A stretch of 8,463 nt of DNA from Burkholderiales bacterium (GCA_947458895.1 CANHBY010000032.1:1-8463); one strand, 5' to 3'. Positions 1 to 7,408 are shown, counted from the stretch's first letter. Notes: generated by a model not told the origin, from the letters alone. Translations and numbers: made by a program.

Positions 1-105
1 CAGCAGCCTTCTTCGCAGGTGCGGCAGCCTTCTTCGCAGGTGCAGCAGCCTTCTTCGCAGGCGCAGCAGCCTTCTTCGCAGGCGCAGCAGCCTTCTTCGC
101 AGGCG
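1..105 (-). repeat. 21-bp tandem repeat, five visible copies, inside the histone-like gene
   Basis: Five consecutive 21-bp units (1-21, 22-42, 43-63, 64-84, 85-105) differ from each other at only two positions. Units 3, 4 and 5 are identical. A degenerate sixth unit follows at about 106-126. Each unit encodes one AAAPAKK heptad on the minus strand, so gain or loss of copies keeps the reading frame. The array continues past the window edge, so the true copy number is unknown. Near-identity at the nucleotide level points to recent expansion or homogenisation rather than only protein-level selection. Confidence 0.9.
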
Positions 106-178
106 CAGCAGCTTTCACAGGTGCTGCCTTCTTAGCGGGTGCAGCTTTTTTGGCCGGAGCCTTTTTCGCAGTTGCCAT
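1..178 (-). CDS. Histone H1-like Lys/Ala/Pro-rich DNA-binding protein (N-terminal part, cut by window edge)
   Basis: The reading frame starts at the ATG at 178 and runs off the window at base 1, so only the first 59 codons are visible. The protein begins MATAKKAPAKKAAPAKKAAP and then continues as near-identical AAAPAKK heptads, with no acidic or aromatic residues. This composition is that of the bacterial histone H1-like proteins, whose lysine-rich tails resemble eukaryotic H1 and bind DNA without strong sequence specificity in the nucleoid. The start is supported by a GGAG ribosome-binding site six bases upstream. It lies 190 nt downstream of nrdB on the same strand, with a strong hairpin in the spacer. 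Family membership rests on composition alone; a conserved C-terminal domain, if there is one, lies outside the window. Low-complexity Ala/Lys/Pro domains also occur in other proteins, so function is inferred. Confidence 0.75.
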   Translation of the reverse strand, partial: MATAKKAPAKKAAPAKKAAPVKAAAPAKKAAAPAKKAAAPAKKAAAPAKKAAAPAKKAA

Positions 179-209
179 TTCACTTCTCCTTGATCAAGTT
201 AAAAGAGAG

Positions 210-243
210 CTGTTTGGCTTTGCAAAAAGCCATCGCCAAACAG
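210..243 (-). terminator. Strong hairpin between nrdB and the histone-like gene; possible terminator or 5' leader element
   Basis: A perfect 9-bp inverted repeat, CTGTTTGGC at 210-218 and GCCAAACAG at 235-243, encloses a 16-nt loop. An alternative fold pairs GGCTTT (216-221) with AAAGCC (226-231) around a 4-nt loop and keeps the outer six pairs. Read on the minus strand, the stem is followed by CTCTCTTTT, a poor but pyrimidine-rich tract, which would suit a weak intrinsic terminator for nrdAB. The hairpin ends 31 nt before the ATG of the histone-like gene, so it could instead sit in that gene's 5' leader and affect its expression. The structure is seen; which role it plays is not. Confidence 0.45.
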
Positions 244-368
244 CCATTCACCACCCGATAGTCTGCCCAGGAGGGGCGCTCCGGTGCGATGAATACGGTG
301 ACGCAACACAGCCCGCTCTTCCATGGCGGAGCAGTACTGTGCAACGTAAATCTTGATCATTCACAGCG

Positions 369-1574
369 TTATTCATCCCAAGACAGCGCGCCACCGGATT
401 GATACTCGATGACACGGGTCTCAAAGAAATTACGCTCTTTTTTCAGGTCGATCATTTCGCTCATCCAGGGGAACGGATTCTCCTCGTTCGGAAAGAGCGC
501 ATCGAGGCCAATCTGGGTGGCCCTTCGATTGGCGATGTATCGCAAATAACCTTTGAACATTGACGCATTCAAGCCCAAAACACCACGAGGCATGGTGTCT
601 TCAGCATAACGATATTCAAGCTCCACAGCTCGCATGAAAAGCGACTGAATTTCAGCCTTGAACTCTGCAGTCCAGAGTTGGGGGTTCTCAAGTTTGATCT
701 GGTTAATGAGATCAATACCAAAATTGCAGTGCATGGATTCATCACGCAAGATGTACTGGTACTGCTCAGCAGCACCCGTCATTTTGTTTTGGCGACCCAA
801 AGCTAAAATCTGTGTGAACCCCACGTAAAAGAACAAGCCTTCCATCAGGCACGCAAAAACAATCAGGCTCTGCAAGAGTTTTTGATCGTTTTCAAGGGTG
901 CCGGTATGAAAACCAGGATCCATGATTTGCTCGATGAACGGAATCAGGAACTGATCCTTATCGCGAATCGAGGGTACTTCTTGGTAAGCGTTGAAAATCT
1001 CGCTCTCATCCAGGCCCAGTGACTCGACGATGTACTGGTAGGCGTGGGTATGAATAGCCTCTTCGAAGGCCTGGCGCAACAAAAACTGGCGGCATTCAGG
1101 TGCCGTGATGTGCCGGTAAGTACCCAGCACAATATTGTTGGCCGCCAGTGAGTCGGCGGTCACAAAGAAACCGAGATTGCGCTTGATGAGGCGACGCTCA
1201 TCTTCGGTCAGGCCATTGGGGTCTTTCCAGGTCGCGATATCACGCGACATGTTGACTTCCTGGGGCATCCAGTGATTGGCACACGTAGCGAGATATTTCT
1301 CCCAGGCCCACTTGTACTTGAATGGCACCAACTGATTGACGTCGGTCTTGCCATTGATGATGCGCTTGTCTGCGGCGCTCACGCGCTTGGCCTTTGTGGG
1401 GGCCGACGCCAAGTCTGACGAATTTACATCTGGCGAATTTGCAGGTTCATTGCCCACAGAGGCCAACGACTGATGAGATGCAAGCGAAGATGCCAAAGCC
1501 GCTGCTTTAGAAGCCGCGGCACGCGCCAAATTCGACGAATTTGATGAAGAGATTTCTTCGTCCCAAGCCAACAT
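369..1574 (-). CDS. nrdB: Class Ia ribonucleoside-diphosphate reductase, beta subunit (NrdB)
   Basis: The 401-residue small subunit carries the diiron-tyrosyl radical cofactor that starts ribonucleotide reduction in NrdA. All expected iron ligands are visible: Asp141, Glu172 and His175 (in FEEAIH), Glu245 ([11 protein letters not shown]), Glu279 and His282 (RDESMH). The radical tyrosine is Tyr179, in the same spacing as Tyr122 of E. coli. The tail, ending [11 protein letters not shown], is the NrdA-docking peptide, and its Tyr391 is a candidate radical-transfer residue. Residues 7 to about 65 form an Ala/Ser/Asn-rich linker absent from E. coli NrdB. The start at MLAWDEE is chosen over an in-frame ATG 75 bases upstream because it has a GAGG ribosome-binding site and matches the usual beginning of relatives; the upstream extension would also cross the candidate promoter. 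It lies 132 nt after nrdA and probably shares its transcript. Confidence 0.97.
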   Translation of the reverse strand: MLAWDEEISSSNSSNLARAAASKAAALASSLASHQSLASVGNEPANSPDVNSSDLASAPTKAKRVSAADKRIINGKTDVNQLVPFKYKWAWEKYLATCANHWMPQEVNMSRDIATWKDPNGLTEDERRLIKRNLGFFVTADSLAANNIVLGTYRHITAPECRQFLLRQAFEEAIHTHAYQYIVESLGLDESEIFNAYQEVPSIRDKDQFLIPFIEQIMDPGFHTGTLENDQKLLQSLIVFACLMEGLFFYVGFTQILALGRQNKMTGAAEQYQYILRDESMHCNFGIDLINQIKLENPQLWTAEFKAEIQSLFMRAVELEYRYAEDTMPRGVLGLNASMFKGYLRYIANRRATQIGLDALFPNEENPFPWMSEMIDLKKERNFFETRVIEYQSGGALSWDE

Positions 1575-1596
1575 GGTGAATTTCCTCTGCGTTTGG

Positions 1597-1625
1597 ATTA
1601 TGAGAGTGTTGCGCTTCAACACCAA
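1597..1625 (-). promoter_or_regulatory. Candidate sigma-70 promoter for nrdB, with a dyad in the spacer
   Basis: Read on the minus strand, a -35 element TTGGTG (1620-1625) and a -10 element CATAAT (1597-1602, five of six consensus bases) are separated by exactly 17 bp. This would start transcription about 15 nt before the nrdB ATG, leaving just enough room for its ribosome-binding site. An inverted repeat GTGTTG-N5-CAACAC (1606-1622) lies in the spacer and overlaps the -35 element, where a repressor could act. The -35 match is weak (three of six), so this is a prediction from spacing and position only. Confidence 0.4.
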
Positions 1626-1706
1626 GCACTTATTGACGAAGCCATTCAATTGGCATTAACGCTGTTGCTATGCCACATCGAAGGCTCGCCAATAAGGGTT
1701 TAACAA

Positions 1707-4586
1707 TTACTGACAGGACTCACAACCCGGGTCATCGATTGCACAAAATTTCACATCAGTGGCCGGTTCTACCGCCGCAGCATGAGACGCCGAGGCTGAT
1801 GGCTGGGCTTCGCCAGCACCGCTTGATACTGCGTTCATTTGCCCTGCCGTCACTGTCGATTTTTCTGCGTGTGTTGCACCCACTGTGCGCAGGTAATAGG
1901 TGGTCTTGAGACCGCGCACCCACGCCAGCTTGTAGGTCTCGTCGAGCTTTTTGCCTGACGCTCCTGCCATATAGATGTTGAGTGACTGACCTTGGTCGAT
2001 CCACTTTTGGCGCCGTGCGGCTGCTTCAACCAACCAGCGTGTTTCGATCTCGAAAGCCGTAGCGTACAAAGTCTTGAGGTCTAGCGGCACGCGGTCGATT
2101 CGCTGCAATGAGCCGTCGAAGTGCTTGAGGTCCATCACCATCACGTCGTCCCACAGGCCCAGGCGCTTGAGGTCACGAACCAGCGATTCATTGACCATGG
2201 TGAACTCGCCCGACAGATTCGACTTGACCGACAGGTTGCCGAACGAAGGCTCGATTGAGGCACTCACGCCCACGATGTTGGAAATGGTGGCGGTGGGTGC
2301 AATGGCCACGCAGTTAGAGTTGCGCATGCCGTTGGTTTGGATGCGAGCGCGCAGGGCCTCCCAATCCATCGCGGAGCTGCGATCGACGTCGACGAAACCA
2401 CCACGCTGCTCGGCCAACATGTCGAGGGTGTCCATCGGCAAAATGCCGCGGTCCCACAACGAGCCCTCGTAGGTTTCGTAACGACCACGCTCAGCAGCCA
2501 ACTCTGTGGAGGCCCAGTAGGCGTAGTAGCAGAGTGCTTCCATGGAACGATCGGCAAAGTCTACGGCGTCTTGGGATGCATACGACAAGCGCAATTCATG
2601 CAGCGCGTCTTGGAAACCCATGATGCCCAAGCCCACAGGGCGGTGGCGCAGATTGGAGTCACGCGCCTTCTTGACCGCGTAGTAATTGACGTCAATCACG
2701 TTATCGAGCATGCGCATGGCGGTTGCCACGGTGCGCTTGAGCTTGTCATGGTCGACCTGGCCGTCCTTGATGTGCTGCGCCAGATTGACGGAGCCGAGGT
2801 TGCAGACGGCGATTTCGGTCTCGCTGGTGTTCAGCGTGATCTCAGTGCACAGGTTGCTGGAGTGAACCACGCCCACGTGCTGCTGGGGCGAGCGCACATT
2901 GCACGCGTCCTTGAAGGTGATCCAAGGATGACCGGTTTCAAACAGCATGGTCAGCATCTTGCGCCACAGGTCGCGGGCGGCCAGGGTCTTGAAGAGCTTG
3001 ATCTCTCCGCGAGCCACCTTGGCCTCGTAAGCCACATAGGCTTGCTCGAACTCTTTACCGAATTTGTCATGCAGATCGGGGCAGGTGCTGGGCGAGAACA
3101 ACGTCCAGCTGGCACCTTCCATGACGCGCTTCATGAACAGATCTGGAATCCAGTTGGCGGTGTTCATGTCGTGGGTGCGACGACGGTCGTCGCCGGTGTT
3201 TTTGCGCAGCTCAAGGAACTCTTCGATGTCCAGGTGCCAGCTTTCCAGATAGGCACAAACGGCGCCTTTGCGCTTGCCACCTTGGTTCACGGCCACCGCG
3301 GTGTCATTGACCACCTTGAGGAAGGGCACCACGCCCTGGCTCTTGCCATTGGTGCCCTTGATATAGGAGCCCAAAGCCCGCACGTTGCTCCAGTCGTTGC
3401 CCAGGCCACCAGCAAACTTCGACAGCAAGGCGTTTTCTTTCAAGGCCTCATAGATGCCTTCAAGGTCGTCAGCCACTGTGGTCAGGTAGCAGCTCGACAG
3501 CTGCGAGCGGCGGCTGGCCGAGTTAAACAACGAGGGTGTGGAGCACATGAAATCGAAGGTAGACAGCACTTCGTAGAACTCGATGGCGCGCTCTTCACGA
3601 TTGGCCTCGTTCAAGGCCAGGCCCATGGCCACTCGCATAAAAAAGGCCTGTGGCAACTCGATGCGCGCTTCATCGATGTGCAGGAAATAGCGGTCATACA
3701 GCGTCTGCAGACCGAGGTAGTCGAACTGGAGGTCGCGATCGGCCTTCAGTGCTGCGCCCATGCGAACCAGATCGAACTCCAGCAGACGCTCATCGAGCAG
3801 CTCCGCCTGCACACCCTTTTGCACAAACTCTGGAAAGTATTGGGCGTAGCGCGTTTGCATCTCGCTGTGCAGCAGCTCTTCGCCCAGGATTTCTTTGCGA
3901 ATGGTGTGCAGCAACAACCGCGCCGTGGCACGGCTGTAGCCGGGATCTTTTTCGATCAGGGTACGGGACGCCAGAATGGCGGCTTTGTAAACCTCTTCGA
4001 TGGGCACGCCGTCGTAGAGGTTGCGTTTGGTCTCGCTCAGGATCGGGGCCGGCTGAACATCTTTGCCCAAATTGGCACAAGCAGACTCGATCAGGATTTG
4101 CAGGCGATCCAGGTTCAACGGCACTCGCTGGCCACGGTCGAGCACTTCCAGGGAAGGCTCTGTCGTCTTGCCGGGCAGGCCCTGCTTGACGCGCTCCTGG
4201 GTGCGACGCTCGCGGTACAACACATAGGCACGCGCCACTTCGTGGAGGCCACCACGCATCAGACCCAACTCGACCTGGTCTTGCACATCTTCGATGTGAA
4301 AGGTGCCGCCACCCGGGCGCGAGCGCAGCAAGGCGCGAACCACCGCCTCCGTCAAGCCATCGACGGTCTCACGCACGCTGGCCGAGGCTGCGCCTTGCGC
4401 ACCGTGAACAGCCAGAAAGGCCTTCATCAGTGCGATGGATATCTTGCTGGGCTCAAAGGACACCACCGCACCATTGCGGCGAATGATCTGGTAGCCCTGG
4501 TAGGCCGACACGGAAGATGGCGAATGAGCCGGTGCCTTGAGAGCGGGGGTAGCTGCAGCGGAGCTGGAGGAGGTAGCTACTTGCAT
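1707..4586 (-). CDS. nrdA: Class Ia ribonucleoside-diphosphate reductase, alpha subunit (NrdA), two-ATP-cone type
   Basis: The 959-residue catalytic subunit reduces ribonucleoside diphosphates to deoxy forms together with NrdB. An N-terminal ATP-cone (about 32-125) provides allosteric activity control. A second, degenerate cone-like segment (about 145-235) follows, explaining the length compared with 761 residues in E. coli; Pseudomonas aeruginosa NrdA has the same duplication. The catalytic barrel keeps the redox pair Cys366 (SSCYL) and Cys595 (AVCNLGS), the thiyl-radical Cys580 with Asn578 and Glu582 (NLCTE), the phosphate-binding stretch APTATIS (763-769) and radical-transfer Tyr897-Tyr898. 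A mobile Ala/Ser-rich arm (about 917-946) ends in GCESCQ, where Cys955 and Cys958 should be the thioredoxin-reducible pair. The ATG start has a GGAG ribosome-binding site six bases upstream. The first 30 residues are a Ser/Ala/Pro-rich, probably disordered leader. The gene is intact. Confidence 0.98.
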   Translation of the reverse strand: MQVATSSSSAAATPALKAPAHSPSSVSAYQGYQIIRRNGAVVSFEPSKISIALMKAFLAVHGAQGAASASVRETVDGLTEAVVRALLRSRPGGGTFHIEDVQDQVELGLMRGGLHEVARAYVLYRERRTQERVKQGLPGKTTEPSLEVLDRGQRVPLNLDRLQILIESACANLGKDVQPAPILSETKRNLYDGVPIEEVYKAAILASRTLIEKDPGYSRATARLLLHTIRKEILGEELLHSEMQTRYAQYFPEFVQKGVQAELLDERLLEFDLVRMGAALKADRDLQFDYLGLQTLYDRYFLHIDEARIELPQAFFMRVAMGLALNEANREERAIEFYEVLSTFDFMCSTPSLFNSASRRSQLSSCYLTTVADDLEGIYEALKENALLSKFAGGLGNDWSNVRALGSYIKGTNGKSQGVVPFLKVVNDTAVAVNQGGKRKGAVCAYLESWHLDIEEFLELRKNTGDDRRRTHDMNTANWIPDLFMKRVMEGASWTLFSPSTCPDLHDKFGKEFEQAYVAYEAKVARGEIKLFKTLAARDLWRKMLTMLFETGHPWITFKDACNVRSPQQHVGVVHSSNLCTEITLNTSETEIAVCNLGSVNLAQHIKDGQVDHDKLKRTVATAMRMLDNVIDVNYYAVKKARDSNLRHRPVGLGIMGFQDALHELRLSYASQDAVDFADRSMEALCYYAYWASTELAAERGRYETYEGSLWDRGILPMDTLDMLAEQRGGFVDVDRSSAMDWEALRARIQTNGMRNSNCVAIAPTATISNIVGVSASIEPSFGNLSVKSNLSGEFTMVNESLVRDLKRLGLWDDVMVMDLKHFDGSLQRIDRVPLDLKTLYATAFEIETRWLVEAAARRQKWIDQGQSLNIYMAGASGKKLDETYKLAWVRGLKTTYYLRTVGATHAEKSTVTAGQMNAVSSGAGEAQPSASASHAAAVEPATDVKFCAIDDPGCESCQ

Positions 4587-4787
4587 GGAATCTCCGGATT
4601 AGGGGTCAGTGCCTCGAGAGAGGCGGTGTTCGTTAAATGAAGAGGGTGATCAAAGAATGGATCGGAACAGCTCAAAGAGCAGAGAAAAGCAAACATCTAA
4701 GGCTAAGCAAAAACAGACGCAGACGATGCCCCCTCAGTGGCCAGAGAAGCCCACCATAAAATGAACAATGAGTGCGTATGTGAGAGC

Positions 4788-4863
4788 ACCACGGTATCTG
4801 TATTGCATGTCAGGCCTCTGAGGTGAACAAGCCACTGAAAGACATCGTTGCCAAGACCGTGGT
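4788..4863. repeat. Inverted repeat with 8-bp arms 60 nt apart, possible structured RNA
   Basis: ACCACGGT (4788-4795) and ACCGTGGT (4856-4863) are perfect reverse complements. A second complementary pair is nested inside: ATGTC (4807-4811) and GACAT (4841-4845). This nesting is what a folded RNA stem with an internal loop would show on either strand. Individual arms are short enough to arise by chance in 600 bp, so the call is tentative. Confidence 0.3.
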
Positions 4864-4870
4864 ATGACCA

Positions 4871-4898
4871 AATCAGCAGGGGGATTTGTCTGCTGATT
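4871..4898. repeat. Perfect 9-bp inverted repeat upstream of nrdA
   Basis: AATCAGCAG (4871-4879) and CTGCTGATT (4890-4898) are exact reverse complements with a 10-nt loop. It starts eight bases after the neighbouring inverted repeat. Neither strand shows a T-run after the stem, so it does not look like an intrinsic terminator. It could be an operator for a dimeric regulator or part of a leader RNA, 285 bp upstream of the nrdA start. Confidence 0.45.
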
Positions 4899-5185
4899 GT
4901 CTACTTTCTTGAGTGAATGAAGGATACCAGAGATCACTACAGGTGGTGGTTTTTTGCCCCCTGGGACGAATGAAAGCACTATGGGTAGGGTCTCAAAATT
5001 GACTCAAAAACCGAATCGGGGCAGAGCAAAGTGCAGCGCAGACACCCTCCAAAACATGAGCAAAGGCGCATCGAAACAAAGCTCGAGAAGATGAGTCATG
5101 TTTTCATAGGGCGTGCAGGGCACAAACACGCGAAAAGGCCCGTCAATTCGAGATTTTTTGAACTCATTGACCGAGGGTCCTGAAG

Positions 5186-5782
5186 TCAAAAACTTTTTTT
5201 CTTCTGTGTCGCAACCTCGGGAAAACGCTGATCCGCCCAACCAAGTTGAAGACGCAACGCCCACCACTGAAACCCAGGGCCCGGATCACCCTTTCGCCCT
5301 GGAGCGATGTGCTCATGCCCGACGACCATTTTGAGGGCATAGCGGCGCTTGATTGAGCGAAGTAGCTGCACCAAGCGGGCGTATTGAGCAGCCTCAAAGC
5401 CAAGGCCCTCGAGCCCCTCGAGCTCAATGCCAATCGAAAAATCATTGCAGTTCTCTCGACCCCTCCAACTGGAGCTGCCCGCATGCCAAGCCCGGCGCTC
5501 GCATGACACGAACTGCACCACCTGGCCATCTCGACGAATCAGAAAATGAGCCGACACCTCCAAGCCGCGCAAGGCTTCAAACTCGGGGTGACCTGAGGGG
5601 TCGAGGGTGTTGGTGAAGAGCTGACGAATCTGCGGCCCCCCGTAATGACCGGCCGGCAAACTGATGGAATGCAGCACGACCATATCGACCACCATGCCCT
5701 CAGGGCGTGGCCCCTGGTTGGGCGATGGGCAATGGACGGCCCCACTCCACCAACCCTCAGCCCACACAGCACGAAGCGTCAT
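5186..5782 (-). CDS. ampD: 1,6-anhydro-N-acetylmuramyl-L-alanine amidase AmpD
   Basis: AmpD is a cytosolic zinc amidase that cuts the bond between anhydro-N-acetylmuramic acid and L-alanine of recycled muropeptides, which in many bacteria keeps AmpR-type beta-lactamase regulators inactive. The 198-residue protein has the family's hallmarks: VVLHSISLPAG with zinc ligand His38, SIGIELEG with catalytic Glu120, and GHEHIAPGRKGDPGPGF with His156, Lys164 and Asp166. There is no signal peptide, which fits AmpD rather than the periplasmic AmiD relatives. The length is slightly above the 183-187 usual in enterics; the last residues (about 180-198) are a basic tail ending KKKSF, encoded through a seven-base A run where sequencing or slippage errors could change the terminus. 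The start lies 15 nt after pilR, and its GAAGG ribosome-binding site overlaps the pilR stop codon, suggesting translational coupling. Confidence 0.95.
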   Translation of the reverse strand: MTLRAVWAEGWWSGAVHCPSPNQGPRPEGMVVDMVVLHSISLPAGHYGGPQIRQLFTNTLDPSGHPEFEALRGLEVSAHFLIRRDGQVVQFVSCERRAWHAGSSSWRGRENCNDFSIGIELEGLEGLGFEAAQYARLVQLLRSIKRRYALKMVVGHEHIAPGRKGDPGPGFQWWALRLQLGWADQRFPEVATQKKKSF

Positions 5783-5797
5783 ACCTGCCCAGCCTTC

Positions 5798-7393
5798 TCA
5801 AGCACAGAGATCAGGATCACGATCGGCGTCGCCCTCAGCGGGGCTCTCGCCACCCACCGTCACATGGAGCCGGGCCATTCGGTAGCGCATCTGACGCAGG
5901 GACAAACCCATGCTGGCACCAGCCGCAGTTCGGTTGTTGCCAAAGCGCGCAAGGGCCTTGAGCAAAATGACGCGCTCGACCTGATCAAGGTGGGCCTGCA
6001 GGTCGTTTGGCAGATCTTCTCCACTGAGGTCAAAACCGCCCGCCAGGACGATGGGGGTGTCGGCAATCAAGGGCTGATCACTGACTGGCAGGGCCTTGCC
6101 ACGATGTGCTTCGGTGGTGGGCAACTCATTCGTTTGCAGCCCCAGATCAAATGGCGTGATTTCATGATCACTGGCAAGTGCAACGGCTCGATGGAGTAGG
6201 TTCTCCAGCTCTCGCACATTGCCCGGGAACGAGTAGCGTGACAATTGCGCCAGAGCCTCTTGAGTCAGACTTGGCAAATGCTGCGGCCCGGAATCCTTTC
6301 CGAGCCGCGCCAGAATCTGGGCAGTGATTTCAGGCAAGTCTTCGCCGCGTTCGCGCAGAGGCGGAACACGAATTTGAATGACGTTGAGCCGATAAAAAAG
6401 GTCTTGCCTGAAACGACCCGCCTGCACCTCGGCAGCCAGATCTTTGTGCGTAGCACTCAGTAACCGCACACTGACCGGCAACTCCGCCACGGCCCCCACA
6501 GGGCGTACAGCACGCTCCTGAATACAGCGCAGCAGTTTGCTTTGCATCGACAGCGGCAAGTCACCGATTTCATCCAGAAACAAAGTGCCCCCATGGGCGG
6601 CCTGGAAGAAGCCGCCACGGTCTTCATTGGCGCCGGTGAAGGCACCCTTGCGGTAACCAAAGAATTCGGCCTCAAGCAGTTGCTCGGGAATGGCACCGCA
6701 GTTGACGGCAATAAAAGGCTGCGCGGCACGCACGCCGATTTCATGGATCGACTTGGCCACCAGCTCTTTCCCAGTGCCCGACTCACCATCAATCAGCACT
6801 GGGGCCATGCTGCGAGCGACTTTCTCGACCATGGCCCTGATTTGCTCAATCGCGGGCGAATGCCCCACCATGCGAGCAAAAGCCGTGCTGGCGGGCGCGA
6901 CCATGGGAGCCGGCTCGCGAGGAGCCTTCGGTTGAAATGCCTGCGACGCGCGTGCCCCCTGCGGCTCAACAGCCTTCGCGGCAGCGAGGGTCGGTGCGAT
7001 GGTTGACACCACGGCATCAATGCGCCCCAACGCTGAGGCCACAACCGAGCGGAACTGCCGCAAATCGACGGGCTTGGTCAGGTAATCAAAGGCTCCGGCC
7101 TTGAGCGCTTCGACAGCATTATCAGAGGACCCAAAGGCGGTGATCACAATGGTTTTTTCCGGCCGCCCTTGGGCCTCAAGGCGCCGTAGCAAATCAAGCC
7201 CAGTGCCATCGGGCAGCCGCAGATCTGTGATGACAGCGCTGAACTGGCGATCACCAAGTTGAGCCCAGGCATCATCGACACACGAGGCAGTCTCGACTTC
7301 ATACCCCTCGCGCAGCAAAGTGAGCTCGTACAGGGTGCGCAAATCAGGCTCATCATCAACCACCAAGAGGCTGAATTGGGAAGGTAGCATCAT
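5798..7393 (-). CDS. pilR: Sigma-54-dependent response regulator, PilR-like (NtrC family)
   Basis: The 531-residue protein has three domains. The receiver (about 6-120) has the acidic pocket Asp13-Asp14, phosphoacceptor Asp57 (ITDLRLPDG), Thr84 and Lys107. An Ala/Pro-rich linker (about 125-172) leads to the AAA+ domain (about 174-410), with Walker A GESGTGKE (203-210), the sigma-54-contacting GAFTGA loop (250-255), Walker [10 protein letters not shown] (271-279) and an FRQDLFYRL arginine-finger region (328-336). A Fis-type helix-turn-helix closes the protein (about 485-509). It should therefore activate sigma-54 promoters when phosphorylated by the kinase encoded just upstream. PilR, activator of type IV pilin transcription, is the best fit from the PAS-kinase partner and ampD neighbour, but the target is not in the window. 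Two ATGs stand in tandem at 7393 and 7390; neither has a clear ribosome-binding site, so translation may depend on coupling to pilS, which ends 15 nt upstream. Confidence 0.88.
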   Translation of the reverse strand: MMLPSQFSLLVVDDEPDLRTLYELTLLREGYEVETASCVDDAWAQLGDRQFSAVITDLRLPDGTGLDLLRRLEAQGRPEKTIVITAFGSSDNAVEALKAGAFDYLTKPVDLRQFRSVVASALGRIDAVVSTIAPTLAAAKAVEPQGARASQAFQPKAPREPAPMVAPASTAFARMVGHSPAIEQIRAMVEKVARSMAPVLIDGESGTGKELVAKSIHEIGVRAAQPFIAVNCGAIPEQLLEAEFFGYRKGAFTGANEDRGGFFQAAHGGTLFLDEIGDLPLSMQSKLLRCIQERAVRPVGAVAELPVSVRLLSATHKDLAAEVQAGRFRQDLFYRLNVIQIRVPPLRERGEDLPEITAQILARLGKDSGPQHLPSLTQEALAQLSRYSFPGNVRELENLLHRAVALASDHEITPFDLGLQTNELPTTEAHRGKALPVSDQPLIADTPIVLAGGFDLSGEDLPNDLQAHLDQVERVILLKALARFGNNRTAAGASMGLSLRQMRYRMARLHVTVGGESPAEGDADRDPDLCA

Positions 7394-7408
7394 GTCAGCA
7401 CAATTTTT

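Larger units (their letters stand above)
4587..5185. other. Long intergenic region between ampD and nrdA, no convincing gene
   Basis: About 600 bp separate the end of ampD from the start of nrdA. Reading frames here (for example 4734-4979 minus, GTG start, and a 31-codon frame beginning near 5100 minus) lack a ribosome-binding site and resemble no family I know. The region should hold the nrdA promoter and leader, but no -35/-10 pair at proper spacing stood out. No ATAT tetranucleotide occurs, so a standard NrdR box is not evident. Visible structure includes two inverted repeats (4788-4863 and 4871-4898), a small GCCTC-GAGA-GAGGC hairpin at 4611-4624 in the presumed nrdA leader, and a T6 run at 4950-4955 after a weak plus-strand stem. 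No clear intrinsic terminator for ampD was found. Confidence 0.6.

Noticed and set aside
1..126. CRISPR-like array
   Set aside because: The 21-bp units are contiguous without spacers, and they encode AAAPAKK heptads in an open frame with a good start.
150..356. 68-codon plus-strand frame near the histone-like gene
   Set aside because: It overlaps the start of the histone-like gene and the hairpin, has no ribosome-binding site and no recognisable features.
1575..1649. Upstream start for nrdB that would add 25 residues
   Set aside because: The added residues do not resemble NrdB, there is no good ribosome-binding site, and MLAWDEE at 1574 has one and is the family-like start.
2337..4640. A 767-codon open frame on the plus strand opposite nrdA
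   Set aside because: It lies fully antisense to a gene with all catalytic motifs conserved. Its translation is His/Gln/Val/Gly-rich without recognisable domains, as expected for the shadow frame of a GC-biased gene.
4826..4850. Possible cobalamin riboswitch because of a GCCACTG stretch
   Set aside because: The other conserved B12-element blocks are absent, and the motif is on the strand opposite nrdA.
4935..4955. Plus-strand intrinsic terminator before the T6 run
   Set aside because: The stem is only about five pairs with a G-U pair, and no plus-strand gene lies upstream that would need it.
5111..5170. Terminator for ampD
   Set aside because: A 5-bp GCGTG/CACGC stem (5111-5131) and an imperfect TCAAT/ATTGA stem (5143-5170) exist, but neither is followed by a T-run in the minus direction.
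4734..5267. Small minus-strand frames in the ampD-nrdA gap (4734-4979 and 5004-5267)
   Set aside because: The first starts at GTG with no ribosome-binding site; the second begins inside ampD in another frame. Neither has a recognisable domain or composition of a real protein.
5164..5529. 121-codon minus-strand frame overlapping ampD
   Set aside because: It overlaps the region encoding AmpD catalytic residues in a different frame and has no ribosome-binding site or domain.
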